Shown: positions 18,025 through 27,544 of the stretch, piece by piece
How positions within the stretch are numbered: position 1 is the first letter of the stretch
Layout of the letters: each line of letters opens with the position of its first letter
DNA from: Fen-1258 sp964441505
GTDB lineage: Bacteria > Bacteroidota > Ignavibacteria > Ignavibacteriales > Melioribacteraceae
Reading direction: 5' to 3'
Assembly: GCA_964441505.1 (NCBI GenBank)
Contig: CAYTUV010000006.1
Coordinates: forward strand, 1 to 64,000
Length of the DNA stretch: 64,000 nt
Translations under genes and position numbers: made by a program
The notes under the pieces: generated by a model
The model's input: the letters and a program-made list of their open reading frames with translations, nothing else
Databases searched by the model: none
What the model was told of the DNA's origin: nothing

Positions 18025-19101
18025 TTATTCTTCCCATTCAATGTATGAATTATCAACCGGAAGCAAGTTGGCAACGCCCTGTTTGGCGAAGATCCCTGTC
18101 ACCTGAATAGAGGTTGGATCAATCGGACAGCCATCAGCACCAATATATGCGGTACCAAACGGTAGACTGACCATCGATTGTTCATCATTTAAAAAGTTAT
18201 TTACAAACAAGAAGCCTTTGAATTTCAGGTAATACAAACCGCTCGTACTGTCTATGTATGCAAATTTCTCTTTACCATCTGCTAAACTGGAGGCAGGAAT
18301 ATTTTTGTACAGCGATGTAGCTTTCGGTACTGAATAGCCATAACTACTAAGTGGTCCGTTTACTTGCATCTGACTTAGCAGAAAACGTCTCAGCGAACTT
18401 CTAAAAGCAGATTTCCTGTTTTCATTCCATTTTACCTTTTGATGTTCACTTTCGGGAATCAATTCTTCAAATTTAGGATAAAATTCGCAGCTAACTCCCT
18501 CCTGTCTGTTATTGAAAACAAAACTGAGCAGTACACATTCTATTCTATATCCAAGAGCATTGTTGATTACTCTAATGGGATTCGGACACGTTGCTTTAAT
18601 GAAAGGTTCAAATTTTTTGTCGAAAACAATCTCCTCAATATTTTCAATCCGGCATTCTTTGCTAAAATCGGTCTGCCCAAGAAAAAATTTCTTAAAGAGT
18701 TCACGGAAATTCAAAACCTCTTTAAAATAGGCATCATATTCATCAGAGTGCTCAACAACTATAACTGCCTTCATCTCGATTGGTTTATATTCCAAAGAAA
18801 AATTTCTCTGAATATTTGATGAACTGGTTATTTCAACATTCTTGACTATTGGCGCATATCCGATCATCAAAACAACTACAACATATTTACCCGGCGGTAT
18901 TTTGCCAATTTTGTAATTACCATTTTTATCGCTTGAGGCACCTATTTTAGTTCCTGATAAATAGACGCTAACACCTGGCAGTCCATCTTTCGAAACAGAA
19001 TCAGTCACCTTGCCGGAAAGAATTCCGGAATCTGAGGATTGCGGGAAGATCAAAGAGTTGGCCACAAAGAGTATCAACAATCCAAAAAATTCCTTTTTCA
19101 T
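18025..19101 (-). CDS. CarboxypepD_reg domain exported protein
   Basis: A 358-residue exported protein. The signal peptide covers about 1-20 (IFPQ). A carboxypeptidase-regulatory-like beta-sandwich (about 27-105; GKVTDSVSKDGLPGVSVYLSG) is followed by a 250-residue region I do not recognise. The latter has a strand-rich pattern and ends SYIEWEE. Its start codon overlaps the stop codon of the TonB receptor gene by 4 nt (ATGA), so the two are translationally coupled. It most likely works at the outer membrane with that receptor. No catalytic motif is visible. Confidence 0.75.
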   Translation of the reverse strand: MKKEFFGLLILFVANSLIFPQSSDSGILSGKVTDSVSKDGLPGVSVYLSGTKIGASSDKNGNYKIGKIPPGKYVVVVLMIGYAPIVKNVEITSSSNIQRNFSLEYKPIEMKAVIVVEHSDEYDAYFKEVLNFRELFKKFFLGQTDFSKECRIENIEEIVFDKKFEPFIKATCPNPIRVINNALGYRIECVLLSFVFNNRQEGVSCEFYPKFEELIPESEHQKVKWNENRKSAFRSSLRRFLLSQMQVNGPLSSYGYSVPKATSLYKNIPASSLADGKEKFAYIDSTSGLYYLKFKGFLFVNNFLNDEQSMVSLPFGTAYIGADGCPIDPTSIQVTGIFAKQGVANLLPVDNSYIEWEE

Positions 19102-21377
19102 AATTCTACCTTAAAATTAACAGAAGGTAAAAATGGAAGCATGTTTACTCTTTCACCGGTGTCTCTTCTGAAATAGAATAAATTATTTCTGTTGTAAACG
19201 TTAAGAGCGCTTATATCGATATACATTTTCAACCGGTCGATTTGAATTTTCTTCGATAGACTTAGATCGAGACGGTGATAATCCGGAAGCTGTCCGGTGT
19301 TTATTTGCCCCAGCAGAACAAATGGATTATAAGTATCAAGCAAGAATTGATTGTTCGCCAGCTGATCAATAGTAAGACGATCATAATAAGCCGAGATCTG
19401 TGTAAACGGAAGACCGGAAGTGTAAGACCACACAGCACTGGCAACCCATCCGCTTCCCAGATCCGCTTCCAGCGACAGGTTTACATTATTCCGTGAATCA
19501 TACCGGGGTGAATATGTTATATTTCGAACCTCCTTGAAGGCGCGCATCCATGAATATGAACCGGTGAACTTAAAAGGATCCAATTGATATTTTGTTTCAA
19601 ACTCGAATCCGTACGCTTTACCTGAACCGGCAATTAGATCCGGGTCGGTTTCAAAATATTTTTCATCGTTCACAATTGCCAGATTGTGCATAATCTTATA
19701 GTAGCCTTCCAGATTAAAAGAAAGATTAACGGCTGGTGTAATTTCCAAACCGCCAATGTAATGAATCGCGCTCGAAGGCTTCAGGTATAATGGTGTAATT
19801 ATCCATGGTTCAAAAATCGAGACCACTTCATTTTCATCAGAGACGGTTGAAAGATCCTGCATAAAAATTCCCCATGAACCTTTCAAAGCGATTTCAGGAA
19901 TAAATCTCAATGTAAAACTGGTTCTTGGTTCGATAAATACAGAGGAACCTCCGCCTGCAAAGCGGGTTGCATGAGCTCTGGCGCCAATATCCGCACCAAA
20001 AATTGAACTTCGCAATATTTTGTATTTTGCGTACACGCTAACATTAACACCTTTGGCAATTGTGCTTGTAGACTGTCCCCTAAAATTTTCGAGAGTCAAA
20101 TTTGTATGAACCTCAGAAATCTTAAATCCGCCGGCTAATTCATCCTTGCTGTCATAAACATAACTGAAATCAACCCGCATGGTAAAATCGCTGAGTTCAT
20201 TTCTTAATCCTTTAGCTCCGCTGAGATTAGGTATTCTTTCACCTGCGAATGATGAGTATGATAAATCCAATTGATAAAAGAGTGGAGAATCCGATACCTG
20301 AAAATAATTGAATGCAAACGTACGGTTGTTCCATTTAAAGTCTTCACGCCTTGGATTATCATTCATGATTTTATCTCCGCTGTTGAACATGCTAACGGAA
20401 AATTTTGCGTCCTGCATAAACTCATTATCTGAATAATTCACTTTAGCAAAGAGGTCGTAAAAATCTGCTGGAATAGAATTGTTGTTGCGGAATTTCTTTA
20501 AGACTTCATTGGAATAATTTTTTCTTCCGCTGATGATAAATGATCCGGAAGGAATTGGTCCCTCCAACAAAAGTTTTGCCGTTAATAAACTAACTGCTGC
20601 CTTACCGCCAAAAGAATTTTTGTTGCCATCCTTTGTAACAACTTTCAGAACCGATGACAAGCGATGTGTATATTCAGATGGGAATCCGCCCTTGTAAAAT
20701 TCCATTGAACTTATCATGTCGGGATCTATAGCACTGAAAATTCCCAATGCATGGTATGGATTATAAATTGTTGTATTATCGAGAAGGACTAAATTTTCAT
20801 TGTTCGGACTTCCGCGGACGTAGAATCGTGCAGAAACGTCGCCGCCGGTTTGAACACCCGGCATACTTTGAATTGATCGGAAGATATCTAACTCAACGCC
20901 TTTGGGTAAATTTTCAAGATCCCTGATAGCAATTCTTTGAAGGCTTAAATCGGTAGCATTTTCTTTGGAAACTCTTTCCCCGGTTGTTTCAATAGTTTTC
21001 ATCTGAATATTTGTGGCAACAAGAAGAGCTCGTAAATTCGTTACGATATACGGTTCAATCTCCACTGTAAATTGTTTTGAGCGGTAACCAACGTACGATA
21101 TTACAACTGTTAATCTTTTGTTTGGAAGAGATGCCATTACGAAAAAACCGCGAAAATCTGTGTTAGCGCCACGATTTAATTCTTTAATGTAGACATTTGC
21201 ATACGGCAGTGCTTCTCCGCTGAGTGAATCGGCTACAAATCCGCGGAGAATGCCCTTTTCCTGGCCATAAAGAGAAAGATTACATAATAGAATGAAAATA
21301 ATCAGTGTATTGAGAAAGCAAATAGGGAAATATTTTAGTCTTTGTTTGGAGTGTTGAGTTCCTGTAGAATAATTCAA
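19098..21377 (-). CDS. TonB-dependent receptor with CarboxypepD_reg-like domain
   Basis: A 759-residue outer-membrane receptor. A signal segment (about 15-38, LNTLIIFILLCNLSLYGQ) precedes a CarboxypepD_reg-like repeat (about 43-120; GFVADSLSGEALPYANVYI), a plug (about 140-250; GVQTGGDVSARFYVRGSP) and the barrel, ending in V-E-L. The start is TTG at 21377, supported by AGGAGG 5-7 nt upstream; no ATG precedes the signal segment. It is the first gene of a three-gene unit with the CarboxypepD_reg protein and DUF4249. The substrate is not readable from sequence. Confidence 0.88.
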   Translation of the reverse strand: MNYSTGTQHSKQRLKYFPICFLNTLIIFILLCNLSLYGQEKGILRGFVADSLSGEALPYANVYIKELNRGANTDFRGFFVMASLPNKRLTVVISYVGYRSKQFTVEIEPYIVTNLRALLVATNIQMKTIETTGERVSKENATDLSLQRIAIRDLENLPKGVELDIFRSIQSMPGVQTGGDVSARFYVRGSPNNENLVLLDNTTIYNPYHALGIFSAIDPDMISSMEFYKGGFPSEYTHRLSSVLKVVTKDGNKNSFGGKAAVSLLTAKLLLEGPIPSGSFIISGRKNYSNEVLKKFRNNNSIPADFYDLFAKVNYSDNEFMQDAKFSVSMFNSGDKIMNDNPRREDFKWNNRTFAFNYFQVSDSPLFYQLDLSYSSFAGERIPNLSGAKGLRNELSDFTMRVDFSYVYDSKDELAGGFKISEVHTNLTLENFRGQSTSTIAKGVNVSVYAKYKILRSSIFGADIGARAHATRFAGGGSSVFIEPRTSFTLRFIPEIALKGSWGIFMQDLSTVSDENEVVSIFEPWIITPLYLKPSSAIHYIGGLEITPAVNLSFNLEGYYKIMHNLAIVNDEKYFETDPDLIAGSGKAYGFEFETKYQLDPFKFTGSYSWMRAFKEVRNITYSPRYDSRNNVNLSLEADLGSGWVASAVWSYTSGLPFTQISAYYDRLTIDQLANNQFLLDTYNPFVLLGQINTGQLPDYHRLDLSLSKKIQIDRLKMYIDISALNVYNRNNLFYFRRDTGERVNMLPFLPSVNFKVEL

Positions 21378-21474
21378 TCCGCGCCTCCTTTATTTTGAAT
21401 TTAACATAGGGTATCGGTGTTAAATATTCAAGGACAATAAAATTGGAGAGGCACACGATTGTCTAATAATATGT

Positions 21475-21505
21475 TTTGTGCGGTCAAAGAATTTTTATAC
21501 CTTCG
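21475..21505 (+). promoter_or_regulatory. Bacteroidota-type promoter for carAB
   Basis: TTTG (21475-21478), exactly 19 bp, then TACCTTCG (21498-21505) matches the TTTG-N19-TAnnTTTG consensus in all but one base. It lies 62 bp before the carA start, giving a 5' leader of about 55 nt. Confidence 0.6.
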
Positions 21506-21567
21506 TGCAGCATTTTTGACTCTCTTCCTTCCATTTCTTCTCAGATTAATTATTGGAGTAAAAAAGT

Positions 21568-22719
21568 TTGAGTAAAAAAGTCATCTCCAAACAAACGGCA
21601 AAACTTACATTGCAGGATGGAAATGTTTTCGAAGGAAAACTTTTTGGTGCCTCGAAGTCGATAGCCGGAGAAGTTGTGTTCAACACCGGGATGGTCGGTT
21701 ACCCCGAAACACTGACAGATCCCTCTTATAAAGGTCAGATCCTTGTTATGACATATCCGCTTGTCGGCAATTATGGCGTTCCGGCAACAAGTTATGCCGA
21801 TAGTTTACTTCTTTCCAAAAAATCCATGCATCCAAAAACTGAATCAGCAGTATCAGTTTCATGGGATAAAGATCTACCTAAAAATTTTGAATCCGACAGG
21901 GTTCAGGTGCAGGCATTAATAGTATCAGAAAATTCGAATTCATTCAGCCACTGGAATTCTATCGAGTCTCTCGATTCATGGCTAAAACGTTTCGCGGTTC
22001 CGGGGATTCACGGAATAGACACACGTCAATTAACAAAAATTTTACGCGAACATGGAACAATGCTTGGAAAGATTGAAATCAGCGGAGAAAAAATTGATTA
22101 CTACAATCCGGACATAGAAGATCTAATCTCAAAAGTAACAGCCACTAAAGTTGAAGAACACGGAAGCGGAAAGAAAAGAATTTTATTAATTGATTGCGGC
22201 TGCAAAAAAAGTATTCTCACTAACCTCATCAAGAGAAAAGTATCTGTTCTTCGTGTACCTTATGATTATGATGTAGACAAAGAAGACTATGATGGAGTTC
22301 TTCTTTCTAATGGTCCCGGTAATCCTGTCGTTTACAAACAACTCGTCGCATCTGTGAAGAAGCTATTACATAAACAGGTTCCTACACTTGGCATATGCAT
22401 GGGACATCAGATTCTTTCTCTTGCAGCGGGCGCGACAACATACAAACTTAAATACGGTCACAGAAGTCAAAATCAGCCGGTAAAACAAGTTGATTCAAAC
22501 AAGTGTTATATAACATCGCAGAACCACAGTTTTGCTGTAAGTGCAAAATCATTACCACGCGGCTGGGAACCATGGTTTGAAAATCTGAATGATTACTCCA
22601 ATGAGGGTGTAAGGCACGAAAAACTACCCTTCCGCAGTGTACAATTTCATCCGGAAGCAATGCCGGGTCCGGTTGATTCTGCTTTTATCTTTGACGAATT
22701 CTTGAAGGATGTGAAGTGA
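21568..22719 (+). CDS. carA: Carbamoyl-phosphate synthase small (glutaminase) subunit
   Basis: A 383-residue subunit that hydrolyses glutamine and channels ammonia to CarB for arginine and pyrimidine synthesis. The N-terminal CPSase small domain (about 10-150; GEVVFNTGMVGYPETLTDPSYKGQI) is followed by a class I glutaminase with the nucleophile Cys277 in LGICMGHQ and the His-Glu pair in VQFHPEA. The start is TTG at 21568, with GGAG about 9 nt upstream. A 12-nt stretch (GAGTAAAAAAGT) occurs twice, at 21556 and 21570, so the start region carries a small tandem duplication. It overlaps carB by 4 nt. Confidence 0.96.
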   Translation: MSKKVISKQTAKLTLQDGNVFEGKLFGASKSIAGEVVFNTGMVGYPETLTDPSYKGQILVMTYPLVGNYGVPATSYADSLLLSKKSMHPKTESAVSVSWDKDLPKNFESDRVQVQALIVSENSNSFSHWNSIESLDSWLKRFAVPGIHGIDTRQLTKILREHGTMLGKIEISGEKIDYYNPDIEDLISKVTATKVEEHGSGKKRILLIDCGCKKSILTNLIKRKVSVLRVPYDYDVDKEDYDGVLLSNGPGNPVVYKQLVASVKKLLHKQVPTLGICMGHQILSLAAGATTYKLKYGHRSQNQPVKQVDSNKCYITSQNHSFAVSAKSLPRGWEPWFENLNDYSNEGVRHEKLPFRSVQFHPEAMPGPVDSAFIFDEFLKDVK

Positions 22720-25700
22720 ATAATAAATTGAAAAAAGTTTTGATCATTGGAAGTTCCGCACTTAAGATTGGCGAAGCTGGCGAATTTGATTACTCCGGTT
22801 CACAGGCCATCAAAGCATTGAAAGAAGAGGGACTCTATACAATTCTTATTAATCCGAACATCGCTACAATTCAGACATCAGATTACCTCGCCGACAAAGT
22901 TTATCTCCTTCCTATCAACACCAACTATGTCGAAAAGGTAATAATAAAAGAAAAGCCCGATGGAATTATTCTCGGCTTCGGCGGACAAACTGCACTCAAT
23001 TGCGGATTGGCTCTTCATCGCGAAGGTATTCTTAAAAAACATAAAGTACAGGTTCTGGGAACTCAAATATCGGCTATCGAGAACACAGAGGATAGACAAC
23101 TGTTCTGCAACAAACTTTCCGAGATCGATGTAAAATTTCCGCGAAGCAATGCCGTGACATCAATAGATGAAGCAATTGAGTTTGCTCAAATAATTGGTTA
23201 CCCGATAATTATCAGAATTGCCTACGCGCTTGGTGGTTTGGGTTCCGGAATTTGCCGCAATAAAAATGAAGTGAAGAAACTTGCGACAAAGGCCCTCTCC
23301 TATTCATCTCAAATTTTAGTGGAAGAATATCTCGAAGGTTGGAAAGAAATTGAGTACGAAGTTGTTCGCGACAAATATGATAATTGCATTACCGTCTGCA
23401 ATATGGAAAATCTTGATCCTATGGGAATTCATACCGGCGAAAGCATAGTCGTGGCTCCCAGTCAAACACTGACAAATAACGAATTCCATATGCTGCGGGA
23501 AGTTGCAATCAAAACTATTCGTCATCTTGGAATTGTCGGCGAATGTAATATTCAGTATGCTCTTGATCCTCATTCACAAGATTACCGGGTGATTGAAGTC
23601 AACGCTCGTCTTTCCCGCAGCTCCGCACTTGCGTCAAAAGCAACAGGTTACCCCCTGGCGTTTGTAGCTGCAAAACTTGCTGTTGGTTATGGTTTGCATG
23701 AACTTCCAAATTCAATTACAAAAACCACAAAGGCATTTTTCGAACCGGCTATGGATTATATAGTTATTAAAGTTCCGCGCTGGGATTTGAAAAAATTCCG
23801 TTTGGCAAAAAGACAGCTTGGCTCTTCGATGAAATCGGTCGGCGAAGTAATGGCAATAGGAAGAAAATTTGAAGAAGCAATTCAAAAAGCGATGCGAATG
23901 CTTGATATTGGTGTAGAAGGTTTGACCGCGAGCAGAGTTAAAGTTGAGTTTGATGAACTTGAAGAAGCATTGCGCAACCCTACGGAAGAAAGAATTTTTG
24001 CCGTTGTACAGGCACTTAAACAGGGCTATTCTGTTGATTGGGTTCATTCGTCAACTCATATCAACAAATGGTTTCTTCATAAAATACAGAACATTGTTAA
24101 TATCGAAAACGAAATTTCTGATTCGAAGAAAAAAATCTCTAAAGAATTATTACTTCATGCAAAACAGCATGGATTTTCAGACCGTCAAATTGCAAACGTC
24201 ATTGGTAAAGACGCCCATAACGTTTATCTGCTCAGAGTGCAATACAATATTCATCCTTTCATTCAGCACATTGATACACTTGCGGCGGAATATCCGGCAC
24301 AGACAAATTATGTTTACCTGACCTACAACTGCTCAGCTCACGATTTCGGATTTAATCTTAAGAAAAGTATTTTCATACTCGGCTCGGGTCCATACAGAAT
24401 TGGCAGTTCAGTTGAGTTCGACTGGTGCTGCGTAATAACCGGTAAAACTTTGCGCGAGATGGGTTACAAAACGGTAATGATAAATTGCAATCCGGAAACT
24501 GTCAGCACAGATTATGATCAATTCGATACTTTGTTTTTTGAAGAGCTTACAACCGAAACAATTTGGGAAATTTATAATGCTCTTAAACCGCGAGGTGTAA
24601 TTGTATCGATGGGTGGACAAACACCAAACAATCTGGCACTCAAACTTCATAATATTGGAATAAAGATTCTCGGTACTTCACCGGATTCGATTGATAAGGC
24701 TGAGAACCGCAGTACATTTTCCGCCATGCTTGACGGCATGGGAGTTGAGCAACCGGAATGGAGTAAACTCAGTAAAATTGACGACGCTTTACAATTTGCA
24801 AATAAAGTCGGTTACCCGGTACTTGTTCGGCCTTCATACGTTTTGAGCGGCGCCGCTATGGCAATAGCAACAGATGATATTGAGCTGACCCGCTTTCTTC
24901 AAAAAGCTGTAGATGTTTCTCCCGAGCACCCCGTGGTCATTTCGAAATTTTTAGTGAATGCAAAGGAACTAGAATTCGATGCGGTTGCACAGAACGGTGA
25001 AATTGTCTGTTCTGCAATTTCCGAACATGTTGAAAATGCCGGTGTACATTCCGGAGATGCTACTCTTGTTCTGCCCGCTCAACGGACATATTTAGAAACT
25101 ATGCGGCAGATAAAACAGATCTCTGCAGATATAGCAAAAGCGCTTAACATTAATGGTCCTTTCAACATTCAATACATTGCAAAAGACAACCGTGTAAAAG
25201 TAATTGAATGTAATCTGAGGGCATCAAGAAGTTTTCCGTTTGTCTCCAAAACACTGAAGAAAAATTTTATTGAGATCGCTGCTAATGTGATAATAGGAAA
25301 GAAGGTTGAAAAGTGGGAGTATTATACATTCAGTTATGATTATGTTGGTGTGAAAGCGCCGGAGTTTTCTTTTACCCGTTTGGAAGGTGCAGATCCAACA
25401 ACCGGAGTTGAGATGGCCTCTACCGGAGAGGTTGCATGTCTGGGGCAGGATTTTGATGAAGCATTTTTGAAAGCACTCACATCGGTCGGTTACCGCTTTC
25501 CAATAAGAGCTATTTTAATCTCTTCCGGTACAATTGAATCGAAGTCTGAATTGCTTGAACCAACCCGCCATCTCGTAAAACTCGGAATAAAATTTTATGC
25601 AACTCCCGGTACCGCAAAGTTTATGAAAGCAAATAATATTGAGGTGGAGGAAATTGAGTGGCCTTCGAGCGGGAAAAAACCAAATGCCCTTGATCTGCTT

Positions 25701-25904
25701 AAATCAAATAAGATTGATCTGGTGATTAACATACCCAAAAATTTTCAACAGGATGAATTGACAAATGATTATCTGGTGCGGAGAACTGCCGTCGATTATA
25801 AAATTCCGTTAATTACAAACCGGCAACTTGCGATGCGTTTAGCCGAAGCCATAACAAACAAAAATCCGCTGAATCTGGAAGTAAAAAGCTGGGACGAATA
25901 TTAG
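22716..25904 (+). CDS. carB: Carbamoyl-phosphate synthase large subunit
   Basis: A 1062-residue synthase with two homologous ATP-grasp halves (about 1-400 and 545-935) and a C-terminal MGS-like allosteric domain (about 935-1060). The start of each synthetase half is visible (IGSSALKIGEAGEFDYSGSQA at about 10-30 and LGSGPYRIGSSVEFDWCCV at about 554-572). The first half has GGLGSGI and the EVNARLSRSSALASKATGYPLA block; the second has ECNLRASRSFPFVSK. The start is GTG at 22716, overlapping the carA stop (GTGA), so the subunits are translationally coupled. The length is normal. Confidence 0.97.
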   Translation: MNNKLKKVLIIGSSALKIGEAGEFDYSGSQAIKALKEEGLYTILINPNIATIQTSDYLADKVYLLPINTNYVEKVIIKEKPDGIILGFGGQTALNCGLALHREGILKKHKVQVLGTQISAIENTEDRQLFCNKLSEIDVKFPRSNAVTSIDEAIEFAQIIGYPIIIRIAYALGGLGSGICRNKNEVKKLATKALSYSSQILVEEYLEGWKEIEYEVVRDKYDNCITVCNMENLDPMGIHTGESIVVAPSQTLTNNEFHMLREVAIKTIRHLGIVGECNIQYALDPHSQDYRVIEVNARLSRSSALASKATGYPLAFVAAKLAVGYGLHELPNSITKTTKAFFEPAMDYIVIKVPRWDLKKFRLAKRQLGSSMKSVGEVMAIGRKFEEAIQKAMRMLDIGVEGLTASRVKVEFDELEEALRNPTEERIFAVVQALKQGYSVDWVHSSTHINKWFLHKIQNIVNIENEISDSKKKISKELLLHAKQHGFSDRQIANVIGKDAHNVYLLRVQYNIHPFIQHIDTLAAEYPAQTNYVYLTYNCSAHDFGFNLKKSIFILGSGPYRIGSSVEFDWCCVITGKTLREMGYKTVMINCNPETVSTDYDQFDTLFFEELTTETIWEIYNALKPRGVIVSMGGQTPNNLALKLHNIGIKILGTSPDSIDKAENRSTFSAMLDGMGVEQPEWSKLSKIDDALQFANKVGYPVLVRPSYVLSGAAMAIATDDIELTRFLQKAVDVSPEHPVVISKFLVNAKELEFDAVAQNGEIVCSAISEHVENAGVHSGDATLVLPAQRTYLETMRQIKQISADIAKALNINGPFNIQYIAKDNRVKVIECNLRASRSFPFVSKTLKKNFIEIAANVIIGKKVEKWEYYTFSYDYVGVKAPEFSFTRLEGADPTTGVEMASTGEVACLGQDFDEAFLKALTSVGYRFPIRAILISSGTIESKSELLEPTRHLVKLGIKFYATPGTAKFMKANNIEVEEIEWPSSGKKPNALDLLKSNKIDLVINIPKNFQQDELTNDYLVRRTAVDYKIPLITNRQLAMRLAEAITNKNPLNLEVKSWDEY

Positions 25905-25975
25905 TCAGACCAGCCGTTCGTTTCATCTGGTTGATTAAATTGTTATTTTATAATCAAAGAATATTATAAAACTAA

Positions 25976-26386
25976 ATGGGGTTCAATTTGGCAGAAGGTA
26001 AACTAAAACCGAGATTGCTTATTGTTGAAGATGACCAGGAGAACCAGAAATTTCTAAGGGTCTTTCTTAGGAAAATATATGAACTGGATTTTTGCGATTC
26101 AGCAGAATCTTTCTACTCGATGCTGAAGGAGAATACTTATAATATCATCCTGATGGATATCTCGCTGCGGGGAGATAAGGATGGCTTTCAATTAACAAAA
26201 GAACTTCGCAACAATCCCAAATTTCAGAACATTCCCATTGTCGGTCTTTCCGCACATGCATTCCAAAAAGATAAGGAGAACGCGTATAATGCCGGTGTAG
26301 ATATATTTATTACTAAGCCTGTTTATGGACACATTCTGATAGAAAGTCTTGCAAGCGTTCTTAAAAAAAGACAAGGATCAAACTAG
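25976..26386 (+). CDS. Stand-alone response-regulator receiver protein
   Basis: A 136-residue single-domain receiver with no output domain. The acidic pair Glu-Asp-Asp is at 18-20, the phospho-acceptor Asp61 is in LMDISL, and the conserved Lys is in FITKPVYG. It has no adjacent histidine kinase, so the partner is encoded elsewhere. It resembles the receiver at 59132-59524 through the DISL-x5-DG-x2-LT-x-EL stretch. A downstream TTG at 25988 could be an alternative start. Confidence 0.88.
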   Translation: MGFNLAEGKLKPRLLIVEDDQENQKFLRVFLRKIYELDFCDSAESFYSMLKENTYNIILMDISLRGDKDGFQLTKELRNNPKFQNIPIVGLSAHAFQKDKENAYNAGVDIFITKPVYGHILIESLASVLKKRQGSN

Positions 26387-26479
26387 AATAATTGTCGCTA
26401 CTGAAATTTTCATTTCATTTTTATACAGTAATTATATGAAGTATTCAACTCAAAATTTTTCGTTACAAAGGAGACATTT

Positions 26480-27415
26480 ATGATACGTAAATTATTTTTA
26501 TTTGTTTTCGCATTAACTCTTTGCCCCAGCCTCAGCCTTTTGGCACAGGATGACAAGGATTCAACTTATGAAAAAGGTCATAATTACAAATGGAGTGACT
26601 GGGAAAATTACGAATGGTTTGGATGGGAATTTCACGGCCAACCATTCATTGAAGTAAATTATGGACTCGGAATCACAAAGCATGATAAGTTGGTAAGCAA
26701 ATTTGCTAAGGTGGGCTTGGCAGAAGTCAAGTTAGGTTACGCTACACAAGATTCCTACTACTATGATGAGATCATCGAATTTCATGATAAGTATTCTTTT
26801 GGTTCAAAATTTTCTGCAGATCTTAAATCATCTTCAGCAGCAAGAGGTGAGATGAAATCTGATCTCTGGAGATTCGGATTTGCCAACCGGAGCGGTTACG
26901 GTTACAAAATTGGCGACCTATCAATTTTACTTTATCACGGCAACGGATTTGTCTGGTCAAAGCTCGATATGATAGATTATCCCGCAATTACTTACCTGCT
27001 TACAAATCCGCCAATGAATATTCAGGACGCACGAAACGATACTGATATTCTAAATCGTTTCCATGATGCTTTTAGATTTGGTACGGTATCCGAGGGCGGT
27101 ATTAGAGTTGAAGTTGCTTCATTTGCATCGATGGATTTTGGATATGAAGCGGCTGTAATTTTTCCCCGGCATCTATTCTGGAAACATCTGGGCAGTTTAA
27201 TAATTGAAGAAAGCGCAATTGGTGTATTAAATCATTTTATCAATGAAGTTGCCGATTCATCACCCTATGCCTCACCTGTTGTAAATTTCATTTTAAAGAA
27301 TGGTCTATCCTATGCTTTCTACTCTTTGAAGAAAGCAAATATGAACTGGCCGTTTTCAACAGAAGCACCATTGACTTATGAAACATTTAAAATCGGTTTG
27401 ACCTTTACATTTTAG
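26480..27415 (+). CDS. Exported protein of unknown function, probably outer membrane
   Basis: A 311-residue protein I do not recognise. A signal peptide ends at LLAQ (residue 23). The mature N-terminus is rich in Trp, Asp and Glu (KWSDWENYEWFGWEFHG). The rest has alternating aromatic and hydrophobic strands and ends in phenylalanine after a strand (FKIGLTFTF), a common end for outer-membrane beta-barrels. An AAAGGAGA site precedes the ATG, and a strong terminator follows at 27428, so it is a single-gene unit. Barrel character is inferred from composition and the terminal Phe. Confidence 0.6.
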   Translation: MIRKLFLFVFALTLCPSLSLLAQDDKDSTYEKGHNYKWSDWENYEWFGWEFHGQPFIEVNYGLGITKHDKLVSKFAKVGLAEVKLGYATQDSYYYDEIIEFHDKYSFGSKFSADLKSSSAARGEMKSDLWRFGFANRSGYGYKIGDLSILLYHGNGFVWSKLDMIDYPAITYLLTNPPMNIQDARNDTDILNRFHDAFRFGTVSEGGIRVEVASFASMDFGYEAAVIFPRHLFWKHLGSLIIEESAIGVLNHFINEVADSSPYASPVVNFILKNGLSYAFYSLKKANMNWPFSTEAPLTYETFKIGLTFTF

Positions 27416-27427
27416 TCGTTCCACTTT

Positions 27428-27461
27428 AATCCCTCTTCTTTTGGAGAGGGATTATTTTTTT
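27428..27461 (+). terminator. Rho-independent terminator
   Basis: AATCCCTCT (27428-27436) pairs perfectly with AGAGGGATT (27445-27453) across an 8-nt loop, followed by A and seven T. It closes the single-gene unit above. Confidence 0.9.
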
Positions 27462-27544
27462 CAAACCAATCACCTCCTCTCTCGCTTATTACATTTCTTA
27501 AATTCCGGATAAGTTCCTCCGAGAAGTAAATGATATGAATGTAA

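Noticed and set aside
18439..18819. 126-residue plus-strand frame
   Set aside because: Antisense shadow of the CarboxypepD_reg protein gene; Phe/Asn/Lys-rich composition without a motif.
23712..24047. 111-residue minus-strand frame inside carB
   Set aside because: Antisense to a conserved, intact CarB; composition is that of a shadow frame.
25905..25975. Terminator after carB
   Set aside because: Only a 5-bp ACCAG/CTGGT pairing with a long loop and no T-run; too weak to call.
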